This document shows positions 61,292-64,000 of a stretch of DNA of 64,000 nt, one piece after another. This DNA comes from Planctomycetota bacterium. GTDB taxonomy: Bacteria > Planctomycetota > UBA1135. The notes beneath the pieces were generated by a model. That model was not told where the DNA came from and did not search any database. It was given only the letters and a program-made list of their open reading frames with translations. The position numbers and the translations under genes were made by a program. The first letter of the stretch is position 1; the number at the start of each line of letters is the position of its first letter. The stretch covers positions 57,599 through 121,598 of the forward strand of contig QQUA01000001.1 of assembly GCA_008501825.1 (NCBI GenBank), given 5' to 3'.

Positions 61292-62788
61292 ATGATTCGA
61301 TCACTTCTGATTCTGTGCGCTGTCAGCACATTTTTGCTGTTGGCTCCTATGGCTTCGGCACAGCCGACCATTGTCGAGCCGGAAGACTCGCCGACGCAGC
61401 TTCCCTTGGTTGACAGCAATTCTGACAACGCAGACCACGTCATTGTGGCGGTGAATGACCTTGGAGACATGCTCATTGTTTGGGACGAAGAGACCACCGC
61501 AGGCTCGCCACCGGTGGCCACCGTTCAAGCAAGTGCAATCTTCATCCCAACGAAAAAGGTCAGTGGCGTCCAATCATGGCAAGTACCAACGACTGCTGAG
61601 CTCATTGGAGATCCAGAGGAGGGTAACTCAGGAGACATTGTTAAATGTGAAAAGCCTCACGTAACTGCCGTGGGGGACAACTTCATCATCGCTTACCCAC
61701 GAATTCAAACTACGGGGAGCAAATTAACCAGAATTGAAACCATTGGAGTCGAAGTAACCGATAACGGAAGCTCTTCCTACAACACCGCCACTTTCCACTA
61801 CGACACCACCGATGGAGTGGGCTACGTCGTTTCAACAGAAGAGGGCTTCACCAATGATTGGTTCCAAGGTGGCTCCTCCGGGAATAACCTCGGGTTGTGC
61901 CATTTCACGGATGGTCTGTTGCCTGACGAGGATGGGGCTGCAATCGTCTTTCTTGAACAACCGAGCACGGAAGGAGTTTACGATCTTTACTCCATTTACG
62001 TGGATTATGACGAGAACGGCATCGATGGTGAACCAGAGGTCACTGAATGTGATAGTGGGCCAAATGCCGAATGGCTGCTTAGCGGTATCCGCAGCGAGGA
62101 GAATCATAGTATGTACAATCAATCAAGGCGAGTGGCACCAAGAATCATTGAAGATGTGAATGGTTATCTTGTCTTGGCCTATGGTGAGTGGGAAGAGAGT
62201 GGAGCAAGCCAAGGGGGAAGAATTATGCTGCGGTCATATTCATTTAGTGGCCCAAGCTGCTTAGTCCTTGAAGACACCATGGAGCTGCAGAATTCAACCA
62301 ATACCTCTTGGCATCATCGTCGTCCCGTTTTTGGGAAAACAAAAAATAGTTCTGACAACATGAGCTTAGGCTGGGCAAATTTTGATGACGATCATGGTGG
62401 AACTCCCGCAGCCCCAGTAATTGATTGGATGGAATTCCACATTGATAGCAACGGAGATCTAGTTGACGATGGTGATTACAATTTAGGATCCTTAAGCAAT
62501 GTTGCGCATGCAAGGCCAGTATTCGCAAAGAACGGTTCAGGTTCAACCGATACCTTCGAAGTGGTAATTTACAATACGGTCAATTCTGTTACCACGGACC
62601 ACGTGAAGTATTGGGACGAAACAACCTCAACCCAAATCGATGATTCAACGGGAACTGGGGACCATGCAACCCGCCCAGCGTATGCCGTCTGGGAGAAGGA
62701 TCCGGATTACTTCATGGTAGTTGTTTATGATCAATTGGTCAGCGCAGAATCCCGCCCCTACTTCGTGGTGATGGACATTACAGATTAG
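61292..62788 (+). CDS. Exported protein of unknown function
   Basis: A 498-residue protein from the ATG at 61292, which gives a signal peptide (SLLILCAVSTFLLLAPMASA). The mature part is beta-rich, with repeated short strands such as HVIVAVNDLGDMLIVWDEE, DNFIIAYPRIQ and YLVLAYGEW, which look like blades of a propeller. No family or catalytic motif was recognised. Its base composition is clearly lower in GC than the genes on the left. Confidence 0.6.
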   Translation: MIRSLLILCAVSTFLLLAPMASAQPTIVEPEDSPTQLPLVDSNSDNADHVIVAVNDLGDMLIVWDEETTAGSPPVATVQASAIFIPTKKVSGVQSWQVPTTAELIGDPEEGNSGDIVKCEKPHVTAVGDNFIIAYPRIQTTGSKLTRIETIGVEVTDNGSSSYNTATFHYDTTDGVGYVVSTEEGFTNDWFQGGSSGNNLGLCHFTDGLLPDEDGAAIVFLEQPSTEGVYDLYSIYVDYDENGIDGEPEVTECDSGPNAEWLLSGIRSEENHSMYNQSRRVAPRIIEDVNGYLVLAYGEWEESGASQGGRIMLRSYSFSGPSCLVLEDTMELQNSTNTSWHHRRPVFGKTKNSSDNMSLGWANFDDDHGGTPAAPVIDWMEFHIDSNGDLVDDGDYNLGSLSNVAHARPVFAKNGSGSTDTFEVVIYNTVNSVTTDHVKYWDETTSTQIDDSTGTGDHATRPAYAVWEKDPDYFMVVVYDQLVSAESRPYFVVMDITD

Positions 62789-62821
62789 TCCGACAGTCTA
62801 CATTTAGTTCATGATCGCGAT

Positions 62822-62856
62822 GGAAACCCCCATTTCAATCTGAGAAGGGGGTTTCC
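62822..62856. repeat. Perfect inverted repeat after the exported protein gene
   Basis: GGAAACCCCC (62822-62831) and GGGGGTTTCC (62847-62856) form a 10-base stem with a 15-base loop. There is no T-tract, so it is not a clean intrinsic terminator; it may stabilise the 3' end of the transcript. Confidence 0.5.
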
Positions 62857-62988
62857 GCAAGTCCATTGAGGCAAGCAGTTTGTAGTCGATGACTTTCCAA
62901 CCTTTGACTTGTCGCGCTCTCTGGGTTAAGTTAAAATCTACTCTAGTTTCCGCTCTCTGCTTCTCTTCGCCAGCTTTTTCCTCGCAAA

Positions 62989-64000
62989 ATGTCAAGAACA
63001 CTAGTCGTTACCCTAACTCTACTTACTCTGCCGGTGCCAGGCTTTGCACAACGAATCGGTGGGGAATGGGATCTTGAGCATCAAATTTTCGGTGAAAAGG
63101 AACTCGGTTTTTTCGGAGACGCCGTTGCCGGCCCAGGCGATTTGGATGGGGATGGTTTCGCCGATTTTATTGTAGGGGCTCCATACGAAAGCTCCGAAAA
63201 AGGAGCCGTTTATGTCTTTTCCGGCAAAACCGGTTCTCTACTTTGGGAATGGACCGCATTAGGAGGAGAGCAAACGGGATTTTCCGTCGCCGGGGCCGGT
63301 GATGTGAATGCAGATGGTTACCCTGATGTTGTGGTCGGGTCTCCTAGGGGCACCAAAGCCACAGTTTTGTTGCATGATGGAACCGTTTGGTGGACTAAAG
63401 ACACGGCTTTCGGACAATTTGGAAAAGCCGTTAATGGTCTAGGCGATGTCAATTTAGATGGATTTGATGATGTTGTGGTTGGGGCTTACCGCACAAGCCC
63501 TCAAGGAAAAACTGATGCAGGTTCGGCCTTTGTTTATTCCGGACTAGATGGTTCGCAACTTTTTCGATTTAATGGAGTCATGGCTGGGGATCAGCTTGGC
63601 CTTTCCGTCGCAGGAGCGGGGGATACCAATGCAGATGGCTTTCCCGATATACTTGTCAGTACCTTTTTTGCTAGTCGAGGCGGTTTTTCAGATGTTGGTG
63701 CTGCTTATTTATATTCGGGAAGCGATGGCAGTTTGTTAATGGAATACATCGGGCAATTTTCTAATGAGTACCTCCTAGGTGATGGCATCGCCGGGGTCGG
63801 AGATATCAATCAGGATGGATATGATGACTTTATGATCAGTGCACCTGGCGCTGATTTCGGAGGTCTGGATTCAGGCACAGTCTTTCTTCATTCCGGGCAA
63901 GATGGAAGCGTTTTGTATCAGATAGACGGATCCAATGATGGAGACTTCTTTGGCCTTGAAATCGCAAGCATTGAGGATCTTGATTTTGATGGAATTAGGG
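62989..64000 (+). CDS. Exported FG-GAP (integrin-alpha-like) repeat protein, 3' truncated
   Basis: The frame from the ATG at 62989 runs to the window end without a stop (337 codons seen). A signal peptide is present (RTLVVTLTLLTLPVPGFA). Repeats of about 60 residues follow, each with an FG-GAP block: DLDGDGFADFIVGAPYES, DVNADGYPDVVVGSP, DVNLDGFDDVVVGAYR, DTNADGFPDILVS, DINQDGYDDFMISAPGA and DFDGI near the end, with Ca-binding Asp residues. Such repeats form beta-propellers in adhesins and surface proteins. The C-terminal part, and any sorting signal, lies beyond the window. Confidence 0.85.
   Translation, partial: MSRTLVVTLTLLTLPVPGFAQRIGGEWDLEHQIFGEKELGFFGDAVAGPGDLDGDGFADFIVGAPYESSEKGAVYVFSGKTGSLLWEWTALGGEQTGFSVAGAGDVNADGYPDVVVGSPRGTKATVLLHDGTVWWTKDTAFGQFGKAVNGLGDVNLDGFDDVVVGAYRTSPQGKTDAGSAFVYSGLDGSQLFRFNGVMAGDQLGLSVAGAGDTNADGFPDILVSTFFASRGGFSDVGAAYLYSGSDGSLLMEYIGQFSNEYLLGDGIAGVGDINQDGYDDFMISAPGADFGGLDSGTVFLHSGQDGSVLYQIDGSNDGDFFGLEIASIEDLDFDGIR

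Noticed and set aside
1..64000. tRNA, rRNA, CRISPR, insertion sequences, prophage or replication origin
   Set aside because: I looked for cloverleaf-like stretches, regular short repeats, transposase or integrase motifs and DnaA boxes in the intergenic regions and saw none convincing.

Overview
The window looks like part of a chromosome from a GC-rich, Gram-negative bacterium, most likely a planctomycete-like lineage. The evidence for this is an ECF sigma factor overlapping a Ser/Thr kinase with TPRs, two sulfatase-superfamily genes, a Tat-exported PhoD-like enzyme, an ASPIC/UnbV-FG-GAP protein, a DUF4139 protein, very large exported proteins of repeated Ig/carboxypeptidase-regulatory type, and irregular use of Shine-Dalgarno sites and GTG/TTG starts. 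This is an inference from gene content; no rRNA, tRNA, CRISPR array, transposase or replication origin was seen.

Left part (1-24.9 kb): a truncated sulfatase and a PhoD-like enzyme form a short operon. They are followed by what may be an envelope-maintenance region: a bacteriohemerythrin, two tandem dynamin-like GTPases, an exported HExxH protein, a LiaF/LytS/LytTR signalling operon, a DUF4139 protein, a B12-type radical SAM enzyme and a third dynamin-like GTPase. Each dynamin locus sits beside a small single-pass membrane protein, and these two small proteins look distantly alike. A membrane sulfatase-like enzyme with Thr in place of the formylglycine Cys follows, then a branched-chain-type aminotransferase coupled to an HExxH lipoprotein.

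Centre (24.9-33.2 kb): a 1414-residue mosaic lipoprotein carrying an embedded phospholipase A2-like motif, a self-inhibited (class II) Fic protein with a palindrome at its promoter, and a secreted FG-GAP/ASPIC-UnbV protein.

Energy island (33.2-48.5 kb, all on the minus strand): in transcription order, Rieske protein, cytochrome b, octaheme HAO-like cytochrome c, NapD, NapA, NapB-like dihaem lipoprotein, NapG and NapH form one apparent operon. The genes predict quinol-driven nitrate reduction in the periplasm, with an octaheme enzyme taking the place usually held by NrfA (nitrite to ammonium). Upstream lies a 2-oxoacid:ferredoxin oxidoreductase operon whose gamma subunit is fused to a GltD-like FAD module and a ferredoxin. 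It also carries a small Cys-rich protein and a cyclic-2,3-diphosphoglycerate-synthetase-like GTPase. A second octaheme HAO-like cytochrome, a lipoprotein, precedes it and ends at a clear terminator. Oxidation of 2-oxoacids and nitrogen-oxide respiration are therefore encoded side by side, which suggests an anaerobic or facultative lifestyle.

Right part (48.6-64 kb): exported proteins of unknown role, a beta-helix protein preceded by a short leader reading frame with the only good ribosome site, the ECF sigma/kinase pair, a HAD phosphatase, an AAA/DUF4143 ATPase preceded by a palindrome, and a lower-GC end with two exported proteins. The last of these, an FG-GAP protein, runs off the window.
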